The notes under the pieces were generated by a model. It was not told where the DNA came from, made no database searches, and saw nothing but the letters and a program-made list of their open reading frames with translations. This document shows positions 9,701 through 17,232 of a stretch of 64,000 bases of DNA, piece by piece. Made by a program: the position numbers and the translations under genes. The number at the start of each line of letters is the position of its first letter. Position 1 is the first letter of the stretch. The DNA is taken from positions 1,488,001-1,552,000 of the forward strand of contig NZ_CP025546.1 of the NCBI RefSeq assembly GCF_003614435.1, written 5' to 3'. The stretch is from Mycobacterium paragordonae (GTDB lineage: Bacteria > Actinomycetota > Actinomycetes > Mycobacteriales > Mycobacteriaceae).

Positions 9701-11325
9701 GTGAACAGCCCGCGGTCCGGGATGGCGCCGCCGGAGGTGACGGCCAGCCGTTGGGCGCCGGGCCGGGCGGTGAGCGTGCCGTTATCGCGGTCGTACACCA
9801 GCCGCGGCCGTAGCTCGGCGAAGTCGGTCGACGGGTACTTGCCGGACAGCAGATCCAGCGTGGCCTCGAACACGCTGCGCGGCAGCGTCGCGAACGGCGC
9901 GCTGCGCCGCACGGTGTCGAACCAGCGGTCGGCATCCAGTGGCTCCAGCGCGGCCGCGGCCACGGTGTGCTGGGCCAGGATGTCGAGCGGGTTGGCCGGC
10001 ACCCGCATGGTCTCGATCTGCCCGGTGAGCATGCGCTGCACGCTTACCGCACAGCCGATCAGGTCGGTGCGGTGTTTGGGGAACAACACGCCGCGGGACA
10101 CCTCGCCCACCTGGTGGCCGGCCCGCCCGATTCGTTGCAGGCCGCTGGCCACCGATGGCGGCGCCTCCACTTGGATCACCAGGTCCACCGCGCCCATGTC
10201 GATGCCCAGCTCCAGGCTGGAGGTGGCCACCACCGCCTTGAGCTGTCCGCTCTTGAGGTCCTCTTCAACGATGGCGCGTTGTTCCTTGCTGACCGACCCG
10301 TGGTGCGCGCGGGCCAACAGAGTCGGCGCGCCGAAGCTCTGGCCGCTGCCCATCACGTAGGCCGGGGCGCCCCCGGCGACCTGTGCGTTGCCGCCCGTCG
10401 GCAGCTCGACGCCAGTGCGCTCGGCGTGAATCTCGTTGAGGCGTGCGGTAAGTCGCTCGGCCAGCCGCCGCGAGTTGGCGAACACGATGGTCGAGTTGTG
10501 CGATTCGATGAGGTCGACCAGACGCGCCTCGACATCGGGCCAGATCGAGTTGTTGGCCAGGTTGGCCATGTCGAGCACCGGCACCTGAACCGACAGCTCG
10601 ACCGTCTTGGCCGACGGCGGCGCCACGATGGTGGTGGGGGACTGCCCGGAGAGGAACCGGGCCAGTTCCTCCGGCGGGCGCACGGTCGCCGACAGGCCGA
10701 TGCGCTGAGCCGCGCGCCCCTCGCGCAGTTCGTCCAGCCGTTCCAGCGACAGCGCCAGATGCGCGCCTCGCTTGGTGGCCGCGATGGCGTGGATCTCGTC
10801 GACGATGACCGTCTGTACGCCGGCCAGGGTCTCGCGGGCCGCTGACGTCAGCATCAGGAACAGCGACTCGGGGGTGGTGATCAGTACGTCGGGCGGGGAG
10901 GTGACGAGCTGGCGGCGCTGCGCGGGCGGGGTGTCTCCGGACCGGACGCCCACGCTGATCTCGGGTGCCGGCAGGCCGCGGGCCTGCGCGAGCCGGGTCA
11001 GGCCTGCCAGCGGAGTGCGCAGGTTGCGTTCGACGTCGACCGCGAGCGCTTTGAGCGGCGACACGTACAGCACCCGGGTGCCACGCTGCCGGTCCGGCGC
11101 GGCCAGGCCGGCGAGGTCGTCTAACGCCCACAGGAAAGCGGCCAGCGTCTTACCCGAGCCGGTCGGCGCAATGACGAGCGTGTTGTCACCGTTGGCGATC
11201 GCCGTCCACGCCTCGGACTGCGCGGTGGTGGGCGCGGCGAAGGTGCTGGCGAACCAGTCGCGGGTGATCGCGCTGAACCGTGCCAACGCCGCTTCCGGCT
11301 GTGCGGCCGGGGTGGAAGTGCTCAC
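6739..11325 (-). CDS. lhr: Large ATP-dependent DNA helicase Lhr
   Basis: A 1528-residue superfamily 2 helicase of the Lhr family, a 3'-5' single-stranded-DNA translocase with RNA:DNA unwinding activity. Motif I is PTGSGKT, motif II is DEIH, and motif VI region is QRIGRAGHQ. These helicase lobes fill about the first 430 residues. They are followed by the winged-helix and beta-barrel Lhr core and the long C-terminal region that defines the full-length bacterial form. It leads the lhr-nei pair. Its position and length match Rv3296. Confidence 0.95.
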   Translation of the reverse strand: MSTSTPAAQPEAALARFSAITRDWFASTFAAPTTAQSEAWTAIANGDNTLVIAPTGSGKTLAAFLWALDDLAGLAAPDRQRGTRVLYVSPLKALAVDVERNLRTPLAGLTRLAQARGLPAPEISVGVRSGDTPPAQRRQLVTSPPDVLITTPESLFLMLTSAARETLAGVQTVIVDEIHAIAATKRGAHLALSLERLDELREGRAAQRIGLSATVRPPEELARFLSGQSPTTIVAPPSAKTVELSVQVPVLDMANLANNSIWPDVEARLVDLIESHNSTIVFANSRRLAERLTARLNEIHAERTGVELPTGGNAQVAGGAPAYVMGSGQSFGAPTLLARAHHGSVSKEQRAIVEEDLKSGQLKAVVATSSLELGIDMGAVDLVIQVEAPPSVASGLQRIGRAGHQVGEVSRGVLFPKHRTDLIGCAVSVQRMLTGQIETMRVPANPLDILAQHTVAAAALEPLDADRWFDTVRRSAPFATLPRSVFEATLDLLSGKYPSTDFAELRPRLVYDRDNGTLTARPGAQRLAVTSGGAIPDRGLFTVYLATDSEKPSRVGELDEEMVYESRPGDVISLGATSWRIVEITHDRVLVVPAPGQPARLPFWRGDDAGRPAELGAALGALTGELAALTRDEFDKRCAGWGFDEYARDNLWGLLDEQRTATRVVPTDMTLLVERFRDELGDWRVVLHSPYGLQVHGPLALAVGRRLRERYGLDEKPTASDNGIVVRLPDTGFATDGDTPPGAELFVFDPDEIDPLVTAEVGESALFASRFRESAARALLLPRRHPGRRSPLWQQRQRAAQLLAVARKYPDFPIVLETIRECLQDVYDVPTLTNLMAQIGQRKVRVVEVETARPSPFAASLLFGYVGAFMYEGDVPLAERRAAALSLDSSLLAELLGRVELRELLDPDVIAGTGRQLQHLSSDRAARDAEGVADLLRLLGPLTEEEVAARVTASDGTDIGGWLEGLRAARRALTVSFAGRSWWVAVEDIGRLRDGVGAAVPVGLPAAFTESVADPLGELLGRYARTHTPFSTAEAAARFGLGLRVTADVLGRLAADGRLVRGEFVAAGSVSGSGGAGSEQWCDAEVLRILRRRSLAALRAQVEPVSTAAYGRFLPAWHQVGTSDTGVDRLAAVIDQLAGVRIPASALEPLVLAPRVRDYSPAMLDELLATGEVTWSGAGSISGSDGWIALHPADSAPLTLSTATEIEFTDVHRGILNALSGGGAYFFRQLAGAGGSEAELKAALWELVWAGWVTGDTFAPVRALLGGSTGPRKRSAPAHRSHRAPRLSRYSVAHPQQRSADPTVAGRWSALPPPEPDSTLRAHFQAELLLNRHGVLTKGAVAAEGVPGGFATLYKVLSGFEDAGRCQRGYFVESLGGAQFAVASTVDRLRSYLDGVDPQRPDYRAVVLAATDPANPYGAALPWPSSQAEGSARPGRKAGALVVLVDGELCWFSERGGRSLLTFTDDPDANHAAAVALAELVSSRRVASLLVERANGVPVLTPDGPAAAALDALVEAGFSRTPRGLRLR

Positions 11326-11358
11326 CTTGCCATGGTGCCAAGGGGCACCGACAAGTGA

Positions 11359-12036
11359 CTAAACCTGCGGCTTGAACCGTGCCGTCGCCATGGCTTCGGC
11401 CAACAGCGGGGGGATGTTGTTGACCCGGGCGATCGCGTCCAGCAGCGTGTGCGCGCAGGCGTCGGCGAGCCGGTCGGCTTCCAGCGTCTGGTCCATGATC
11501 CGCTGCCGGCAGGTCTCGAAGGTGAAGGCCAGCCAGCCGTTCAGGATGACCCGCAGGTCTCGTTCGACCTCGGCCTCGAGGGCGGCCTGTCCCGGTATCC
11601 CGCCCACCACCTCGGCGATGCGGGTCATGATGTGTTCCATCTGACGGTTCTTGGCCTCGTCGTCGATGCCGAGCAGAACCGGATCGGAGCGGCCGAGTCC
11701 GACGTATGCCGCCCAGGCGGCCTCCGGATTCTGTTCGTGGTAGGCCATGTAGGCCAGCACGCCCATCCGGATCTCCTCGAACATCGTCATGCCCGGAGAG
11801 GGTTGAGTGTTGGTCGCCGCGTAGAGCCGATCCGCTTCGTCCTTGACCACCGCGGCGAAGAACGCCCGCTTGTCAGGGAAGTAGTGGTACATCAGCGCAC
11901 GCGAAACTCCGGCGCGCTCGGCAATCTCGTCGATCCGCACCTCGTCGTAGGGTCGCTTACCGAAGACTTCCGCCCCCAGAGCGAGCAGTTCGGCGCGTCG
12001 ATCCTCAGGGGATAACCGCCTCCTGGCTGTCGCCAT
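11359..12036 (-). CDS. TetR-family transcriptional regulator
   Basis: A 225-residue TetR-type repressor. The N-terminal helix-turn-helix is clear (about residues 10-56: RRAELLALGAEVFG, then AERAGVSRALMYHYFPDK). The C-terminal ligand-binding domain is of no recognised subtype. It lies 33 bases upstream of lhr on the same strand and corresponds to the Rv3295 position. The target and ligand are unknown. Confidence 0.92.
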   Translation of the reverse strand: MATARRRLSPEDRRAELLALGAEVFGKRPYDEVRIDEIAERAGVSRALMYHYFPDKRAFFAAVVKDEADRLYAATNTQPSPGMTMFEEIRMGVLAYMAYHEQNPEAAWAAYVGLGRSDPVLLGIDDEAKNRQMEHIMTRIAEVVGGIPGQAALEAEVERDLRVILNGWLAFTFETCRQRIMDQTLEADRLADACAHTLLDAIARVNNIPPLLAEAMATARFKPQV

Positions 12037-12144
12037 AAAGACAGATATTACTCACGGTGGATATGAAGGCGGTCACGGCGGATGGGTCGGCCGGGTTTTC
12101 GCTGCCTCGAGGAGCGGATCAGGGCTGTGAAATGGGCCGCAGCC

Positions 12145-12171
12145 GGTTTGCCGCGCGGGCGCGTTGGGTAC
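12145..12171 (+). promoter_or_regulatory. SigF-type promoter upstream of the SigF locus
   Basis: GGTTT at 12145-12149, a 16-base spacer, then GGGTAC at 12166-12171. This matches the published mycobacterial SigF consensus (GGWWT, 16-17 bases, GGGTAY) at every position. It lies 74 bases before the first gene of the locus, so the small membrane gene is probably part of the SigF regulon. The remaining bases between 12037 and 12244 show nothing else recognisable. Confidence 0.7.
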
Positions 12172-12244
12172 TGAACGAAAACGCGTCGCGGTTGACGAAA
12201 CCGGTAGCTGCCGCGAGCGATTGGCGAGATACAGAGGTGCTCCG

Positions 12245-12634
12245 ATGCGAACAGCAGACGAGAGACTGCGCGGTGATCGCGCAAGTCAGGACGACAGAGA
12301 AGTCCACGCCGCCATCCGCTTCGCCGCCCTGGCGACTGCCGCCGGGGTGGGCTTCGTGGTGATAGCGGCCCTATGGGTCAGCACCTGCGGAGGCGCGAGC
12401 ACCGACACCGTTGCCTGCGGTCCACCCGAGCGGACAATGCTCGCGTTCGGCGGTCCGGTGATTCTGCTGATCGCCGGCCTGTGGGCGTTCGTGCGCACCT
12501 ACCGGGTGTGGCGAGACCAGGGCACCTGGTGGGGCTGGCACGGCGCCGGGTGGTTCCTGCTGACCTTGATGTTGGTGACTCTGTCCATGAGCGTGCCGCA
12601 TATCGCCGGCCCGGCGCTCGCGCTGGCGCTCTGA
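12245..12634 (+). CDS. Small membrane protein at the head of the sigF locus
   Basis: A 129-residue protein with three predicted membrane segments: near residues 22-40, 60-77 and 96-125. The middle segment is followed by an RTYRVWRDQGTWWGWHGAGW loop. ATG 12245 is chosen because AGAGG lies upstream; the frame is open further upstream but without a good start. Its position before usfY matches Rv3289c of M. tuberculosis, a hypothetical membrane protein. Function is unknown. The SigF-type promoter just upstream suggests stress or stationary-phase expression. Confidence 0.75.
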   Translation: MRTADERLRGDRASQDDREVHAAIRFAALATAAGVGFVVIAALWVSTCGGASTDTVACGPPERTMLAFGGPVILLIAGLWAFVRTYRVWRDQGTWWGWHGAGWFLLTLMLVTLSMSVPHIAGPALALAL

Positions 12635-12711
12635 TACCAGCAAATCAGCCGGAAATAGTCAGGTCTGCGCCCTCCCAATCGTGTTCCTGGAGTTCTACCG
12701 TGGGTTATAGC

Positions 12712-12726
12712 GCCTGTTGAACAGGC
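12712..12726. promoter_or_regulatory. Palindrome upstream of usfY
   Basis: GCCTGTT-G-AACAGGC has perfect 7-base arms around one base. It sits 37 bases before the usfY start, so it is well placed for an operator or a short leader hairpin. No cognate regulator is identified. Confidence 0.35.
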
Positions 12727-12762
12727 CCTTCGGAATGGAATCGGAATTGAACGGAGAGAGTC

Positions 12763-13074
12763 ATGGGGGACACTTATCGTGACCCCGTCGACCACTTGCG
12801 GACGACGCGGCCACTTGCCGGCGAATCGTTGATTGACGTGTTGCACTGGCCCGGCTACTTCCTGGTGGTGGCCGGGGTGATCGGCGGCGTCGGATCGCTG
12901 GCGGCTTTCGGCACCGGACACCACTCGCAGGGCGTGATCTCGGGCGTCGCGGCGGCCGTTGTCGCGGTGATCGGCGCCATCTGGCTGACCGTCGAGCACG
13001 CGCGGATTCGCCGGATCGCCGACCGCTGGTATGCCGAGCACCCGGAAGTGCAGCGCCAGCGGCTGGCCGGCTAG
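12763..13074 (+). CDS. usfY: UsfY protein
   Basis: A 103-residue protein with two predicted membrane helices (about residues 28-48 and 58-76) and a basic cytoplasmic tail. The start MGDTYRDPVDHLRTTRPLAG fits UsfY as I remember it from the mycobacterial sigF operon. A GGAGAG sequence precedes the ATG. UsfY has no established biochemical function. Its conserved place just before rsbW suggests a role in, or co-regulation with, the SigF stress response. Confidence 0.88.
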   Translation: MGDTYRDPVDHLRTTRPLAGESLIDVLHWPGYFLVVAGVIGGVGSLAAFGTGHHSQGVISGVAAAVVAVIGAIWLTVEHARIRRIADRWYAEHPEVQRQRLAG

Positions 13075-13151
13075 CGGATTGTTTGCTCGGCCCCGGTCGC
13101 GGTAGCGACGTATCGCGTCGGGAAGGTCACAGCGGGAAACCTGGTCGGCGG

Positions 13152-13178
13152 AGTTTTTCCGTACCGACAACGGGGTAT
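13152..13178 (+). promoter_or_regulatory. SigF-type promoter of rsbW-sigF
   Basis: AGTTT at 13152-13156, a 16-base spacer, then GGGTAT at 13173-13178. This fits the SigF consensus except for the first base. It lies in the 370-bp gap between usfY and rsbW and would autoregulate rsbW-sigF, as known for usfX-sigF in M. tuberculosis. The leader to the rsbW ATG at 13445 is unusually long, about 260 bases. It contains a short open frame (from ATG 13191 to 13343) that has no recognisable protein features. Confidence 0.72.
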
Positions 13179-13444
13179 CAAGTCTGGACCATGATGAGTA
13201 CCGGCAGTCCTGCATTAGCGTGGTCACCCCATCATGGGGCACAGAATCACGACGACGCCGGCACAGACCCTTGTCGCAAGCGGGATTGTGCCGGTTATGT
13301 CTACTTCGCCCGCAACTGGTTAGATACCCGGTGGCGATCATGACCAACCGGCTCGACCCCTTGGTCCACGGCGGGCCGCAATCCGGCGCCCCTGCCGGGA
13401 CCCCTGCCAGGAGTAGTGTCGGCCGAATATTGCCGGGAGGCCAG

Positions 13445-13882
13445 ATGACCGATGCGGATCAGCGCGCTGACGGGCGCCAACGCGGATACCGCGCCGTCGA
13501 ATTAAACGTTGCCGCACGCCTGGAGAACCTGGCCATGCTGCGCACGTTGGTCGGTGCCATCGGCACCTTCGAAGACCTGGATTTCGACGCCGTGGCGGAC
13601 CTGCGGTTGGCGGTCGACGAGGCGTGCACGCGTCTGATCCGTTCGGCGACACCCGGCGCGGTCCTGACCCTGGTGGTCGACCCGCGGGACGACGAACTCG
13701 TGGTGGAGGCCTCCGCGGCCTGCGACACGCACGATGTGGTGGCCCCGGGCAGCTTCAGTTGGCATGTCCTGACCTCTCTGGCCGATGACGTCCAGACTTT
13801 CCATGACGGTCGCGAGCCCGATGCCGCGGGCAGTGTGTTCGGCATCTCGTTGACCGCGCGACGGGCGGCCCCCAGTAAGTGA
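13445..13882 (+). CDS. rsbW: Anti-sigma-F factor RsbW/UsfX
   Basis: A 145-residue GHKL-fold anti-sigma factor that holds SigF. ATG 13445 has a GGGAGG ribosome-binding site; an in-frame ATG at 13340 is possible but would add a non-conserved, low-complexity N-terminus. In SpoIIAB/RsbW kinases the N-box reads ExxxN. Here it reads E59-A-C-T-R63, so the Mg-coordinating Asn is replaced by Arg, and the glycine-rich ATP-lid motif is also degraded. As far as I recall, M. tuberculosis UsfX has the same change. Kinase activity is therefore doubtful from sequence. It ends 7 bases before sigF. Confidence 0.93.
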   Translation: MTDADQRADGRQRGYRAVELNVAARLENLAMLRTLVGAIGTFEDLDFDAVADLRLAVDEACTRLIRSATPGAVLTLVVDPRDDELVVEASAACDTHDVVAPGSFSWHVLTSLADDVQTFHDGREPDAAGSVFGISLTARRAAPSK

Positions 13883-13889
13883 CTGCCAG

Positions 13890-14678
13890 TTGACAGAGCA
13901 AACTGCCGGCGGTTCCAATTCGCGTCCTAACGAATACGCCGATGTCCCGGACATGTTCCGTGAGCTGGCCGGCTTTCCGGCCGGCTCGGCGGAATTCCAG
14001 CGTCACCAGGACAAGATCGTGGAGCGCTGCCTGCCCTTGGCCGATCACATCGCACGGCGGTTCGAGGGCCGTGGTGAGCCACGCGATGACCTGATTCAGG
14101 TCGCGCGCGTCGGTCTGGTCAATGCCGTGGTTCGCTTCGACGTCGAAACCGGTTCGGACTTCGTCTCCTTCGCGGTGCCCACCATCATGGGTGAGGTCCG
14201 GCGGCACTTCCGCGATAACAGCTGGTCGGTCAAGGTCCCGCGCCGGCTGAAAGAACTGCACCTGCGGCTGGGCACCGCCACCGCCGAGTTGTCGCAACGG
14301 CTGGGCCGGGCGCCGACCGCGACCGAACTCGCCGCCGAACTGGGTATGGACCGCGCCGAGGTGGTCGAGGGTCTGGTGGCCGGCAGCTCCTACAACACGC
14401 TGTCCATCGACAGCGGCGGTGGCAACGAAGACGACGACGCGCGCGCGATCGCCGACACCCTGGGCGACGTCGACCAGGGCCTGGACCGCATCGAGAACCG
14501 CGAGGCGCTGCGCCCGTTGCTGGAGGCGCTGCCGGAGCGGGAACGAATGGTGTTGGTACTGCGGTTCTTTGAGTCGATGACGCAGACGCAGATCGCCGAG
14601 CGGGTCGGCATCTCGCAGATGCACGTATCCCGGCTGCTGGCCAAATCGCTAGCTCGACTCCGGGATCAGCTGGAGTAG
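13890..14678 (+). CDS. sigF: RNA polymerase sigma factor SigF
   Basis: A 262-residue group 3 sigma factor of the SigF/SigB type, directing stress, stationary-phase and envelope-related transcription. The start is TTG at 13890, immediately after rsbW. Region 2 contains DDLIQVARVGLVNAVVRFD and the -10 recognition helix. Region 3 follows, then region 4.2 with the helix-turn-helix TQTQIAERVGISQMHVSRLL. It is translationally coupled to its anti-sigma factor. The last 30 bases overlap the 3' end of the oppositely oriented STAS gene. Confidence 0.96.
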   Translation: MTEQTAGGSNSRPNEYADVPDMFRELAGFPAGSAEFQRHQDKIVERCLPLADHIARRFEGRGEPRDDLIQVARVGLVNAVVRFDVETGSDFVSFAVPTIMGEVRRHFRDNSWSVKVPRRLKELHLRLGTATAELSQRLGRAPTATELAAELGMDRAEVVEGLVAGSSYNTLSIDSGGGNEDDDARAIADTLGDVDQGLDRIENREALRPLLEALPERERMVLVLRFFESMTQTQIAERVGISQMHVSRLLAKSLARLRDQLE

Positions 14679-15035
14679 CCGCGACTGCGGGGACCGCTTC
14701 GGCTCGTTGACCGGCAGCACGCCGTCCGGGTCGCAGATCCGCAGTAGCCGCGACACGGCCAGACTGGGTACCATCGCCCACCGCACATCGGCCCCCGAGC
14801 ACACCACGTTGATCCGGTGTAACGCTGAAAAGCCAGCTGTGCCAATGAATTTGAGGCCGGTCAGGTCTAGGGTCAGCCAGTGGCAGTGCTTGACGCAGCG
14901 TGCCACGTATTCGGCGAGCAGGTCGGCGTTGGCGGCATCAAGCTCGCCGTACGCGCTGACCGTGCCCGAACCACGCTCCCACTGGGCGTTGAATTCGGCG
15001 TTCTCGCACTTCAGCCAAGTTTGGGTCACAGACAT
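14649..15035 (-). CDS. STAS-domain protein, putative anti-sigma factor antagonist
   Basis: A 128-residue single STAS domain of the SpoIIAA/RsbV type, running from about residue 12 to 110. The phospho-site loop, DSSG in SpoIIAA, is G65-T66-A67-G68 here. Thr66 occupies the phosphorylated Ser position and the preceding Asp is lost. Two nearby Cys residues (47 and 51) and a third (79) could allow redox control. The gene is convergent with sigF and their 3' ends overlap by 30 bases, so it is likely a SigF-pathway antagonist by context. I do not recall a gene here in M. tuberculosis H37Rv. GGAG lies 8 bases before the ATG. Confidence 0.85.
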   Translation of the reverse strand: MSVTQTWLKCENAEFNAQWERGSGTVSAYGELDAANADLLAEYVARCVKHCHWLTLDLTGLKFIGTAGFSALHRINVVCSGADVRWAMVPSLAVSRLLRICDPDGVLPVNEPKRSPQSRLLQLIPESS

Positions 15036-15214
15036 TTGTGAACTCCATCAGTCGACGATCATTCGTTGCTGTGGATCACATCAAGTAAGCGAAATGCCGC
15101 TGTCAGAATCGCACCTACCGGACGCAATATCCGGGCGGCTGTGAACTCAACCTATTTACGACCCTACCCGCGGCAGGGAGGGTCAACAAACGAAAGAGCC
15201 GGATTCACAGGAAG

Positions 15215-15300
15215 CGTCGAGTGTGCGGCTGCCGCGGCCTCGACGGCGTGTCGGACGTAGCCAGCGCACACTCGACGTAGCCAGCGCACACTCGACGCAG
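15215..15300 (-). repeat. 20-bp tandem repeat with an inverted copy, terminator-like, downstream of accA3
   Basis: Positions 15251-15270 and 15271-15290 carry two near-identical 20-bp units, and 15291-15300 begins a degenerate third. A 13-base inverted copy at 15215-15227 (CGTCGAGTGTGCG) pairs perfectly with either 15265-15277 or 15285-15297. The array lies just after the accA3 stop on the minus strand, so it may end accA3 transcription. The remainder of the 15036-15311 gap shows no gene. Confidence 0.5.
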
Positions 15301-15311
15301 CCGGTCAGCGC

Positions 15312-17105
15312 CTACTTGATCTCGGCGAGCACCGTGCCCTGGGTGATGGCGGCGCCGGGCTCCACGGCCAGGCCGGTGATGACACCGTCCTTGTGCGCGG
15401 TGACCGGGTTCTCCATCTTCATCGCCTCCAGGACCACCACCAGGTCACCTGTCGCGACCTCCTGGCCTTCCTCGACGGCTACCTTGACCACGGTGCCCTG
15501 CATGGGCGCGGTCACCGCGTCACCGGAAGCCGTGGCGCCGCCGTGGGCACCCCGCTTACGCGGCTTGGGCTTGCGGCGCACCACGCCGACGGCGTCGGGC
15601 GCGCCGTTGGACAGCGCCAGATCGCCGGGCAGCGAAACCTCGACCCGGCGGCCGTCGACCTCGACAACCACCTTGTGTCGCGGGCGGCTCTCCTCCTCGT
15701 CGATCGGTTCCCCGCCGGTGAAGGGCTCGATCTGGTTGTCCCACTCGGTCTCGATCCAGCGGGTGTGCACGGTGAAGCCGTCGTCGTCCCCGATGAACGC
15801 CGGGTCGGAGACCACGGCACGGTGGAACGGGATCACCGTGGCCAGTCCCTCGACCTGGAATTCGTCCAGGGCGCGACGGGCGCGGGCCAGGGCCTCGTGG
15901 CGGTCGGCGCCGTACACGATCAGCTTGGCCAGCATCGAGTCGAACTGGCCGCCGATCACCGAGCCGGTCTCGACGCCGGAGTCCAGGCGGACACCGGGGC
16001 CGCTCGGCGGGTGGAACTTGGTCACCGGGCCGGGGGCGGGCAGGAAGCCGCGGCCGGCGTCCTCACCGTTGATCCGGAACTCGATGGCGTGGCCACGGGG
16101 CGTCGGGTCCTCGGTGATGTCCAGCTTCTCGCCGTTGGCGATCTTGAACTGCTGCAACACCAGGTCGAGGCCCGCGGTCTCCTCGGTGACCGGGTGCTCG
16201 ACCTGCAGCCGGGTGTTGACCTCGAGGAACGAGATCAGGCCGTCCTGGCCCACCAGGTACTCGACGGTGCCGGCGCCGTAGTAGTGCGCCTCTTTGCAGA
16301 TCCGCTTGGCCGACTCGTGGATCTCCTTGCGCTGCGCGTCGGTCAGGAACGGCGCCGGCGCCTCCTCGACCAGCTTCTGGAAGCGGCGTTGCAGGGAGCA
16401 GTCGCGGGTGCCGGCGACGACGACGTTGCCGTGCTGATCGGCGATCACCTGCGCCTCGACGTGGCGGGGCTTGTCCAGGTAGCGCTCCACGAAGCACTCG
16501 CCGCGACCGAAGGCGGCGACCGCTTCACGCACCGCCGACTCGTACAGGTGCGGGATCTCCTCGATGGTGCGCGCCACCTTCATGCCGCGTCCACCGCCGC
16601 CGAACGCGGCCTTGATGGCGATCGGCACGCCGTACTCCTCGGCGAAGGCGACCACCTCGTCGGCGTTCTTCACCGGATCCGGCGTGCCCGGCACCAGCGG
16701 AGCCTGGGCGCGCGCGGCGATGTGGCGGGCGGTGACCTTGTCGCCGAGGTCGCGGATGGACTGCGGGCTGGGCCCGATCCAGATCAGCCCGGCGTCGATC
16801 ACCGCCTGGGCGAAGTCGGCGTTCTCCGACAGGAAGCCGTAGCCGGGGTGCACGGAATTGGCGCCGGACTTGGCGGCCGCGTCCAGCAGTTTGCCGAAGT
16901 CTAGGTAGGACTCGGCCGAGGTCTGCCCACCGAGTGCGAACGCCTCGTCGGCGAGGCTGACGTGCGGCGCCTCGGCGTCGGGTTCGGCGTAAACAGCCAC
17001 GCTGGCCAGTCCGGCGTCCCGGGCCGCCCGGATCACCCGGACCGCGATCTCACCGCGGTTTGCGACCAGAACTTTGGAGATCCTCGAGCTGGCGTGACTG
17101 GGCAC
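15312..17105 (-). CDS. accA3: Acyl-CoA carboxylase alpha subunit (biotin carboxylase-biotin carrier)
   Basis: A 597-residue fused biotin carboxylase and biotin carboxyl carrier protein. The carboxylase domain has the ATP-grasp glycine loop ([10 protein letters not shown]) and [16 protein letters not shown] variable linker leads to the carrier domain, where EAMKMEN holds the biotinylated Lys563. AccA3 is the shared alpha subunit for the mycobacterial acetyl-, propionyl- and long-chain acyl-CoA carboxylases that feed fatty and mycolic acid synthesis. The partner subunits accD5 and accE5 and the ligase birA are in the same block. Confidence 0.97.
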   Translation of the reverse strand: MPSHASSRISKVLVANRGEIAVRVIRAARDAGLASVAVYAEPDAEAPHVSLADEAFALGGQTSAESYLDFGKLLDAAAKSGANSVHPGYGFLSENADFAQAVIDAGLIWIGPSPQSIRDLGDKVTARHIAARAQAPLVPGTPDPVKNADEVVAFAEEYGVPIAIKAAFGGGGRGMKVARTIEEIPHLYESAVREAVAAFGRGECFVERYLDKPRHVEAQVIADQHGNVVVAGTRDCSLQRRFQKLVEEAPAPFLTDAQRKEIHESAKRICKEAHYYGAGTVEYLVGQDGLISFLEVNTRLQVEHPVTEETAGLDLVLQQFKIANGEKLDITEDPTPRGHAIEFRINGEDAGRGFLPAPGPVTKFHPPSGPGVRLDSGVETGSVIGGQFDSMLAKLIVYGADRHEALARARRALDEFQVEGLATVIPFHRAVVSDPAFIGDDDGFTVHTRWIETEWDNQIEPFTGGEPIDEEESRPRHKVVVEVDGRRVEVSLPGDLALSNGAPDAVGVVRRKPKPRKRGAHGGATASGDAVTAPMQGTVVKVAVEEGQEVATGDLVVVLEAMKMENPVTAHKDGVITGLAVEPGAAITQGTVLAEIK

Positions 17106-17144
17106 TAGCGCCTCCTGTATCGACGTCTTCTTGGTCTCTCTAGA

Positions 17145-17154
17145 AGAAATTTCT
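17145..17154. promoter_or_regulatory. AT-rich palindrome in the accA3 promoter region
   Basis: AGAAATTTCT is a perfect 10-base palindrome about 40 bases upstream of the accA3 ATG. It sits in an unusually AT-rich patch (17140-17175) that also repeats AGAGA/TCTCT on both sides. This suggests an operator or promoter for accA3. The regulator is not identified. Confidence 0.35.
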
Positions 17155-17232
17155 CTCTAAGAGATTTTCTTACAAGTCTTATCGGGGGAAGTTTATGCAA
17201 CGCGCCGCGGACCCGGTCACGCGGTTCCCTAT

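Noticed and set aside
12681..12707. GTGTT-N16-GGGTTA before usfY as a third SigF promoter
   Set aside because: Two of five -35 bases and the end of the -10 disagree with the consensus; too weak to list as a feature.
13191..13343. Small open frame between the SigF promoter and rsbW
   Set aside because: No protein features, no ribosome-binding site and no known homologue; treated as untranslated leader.
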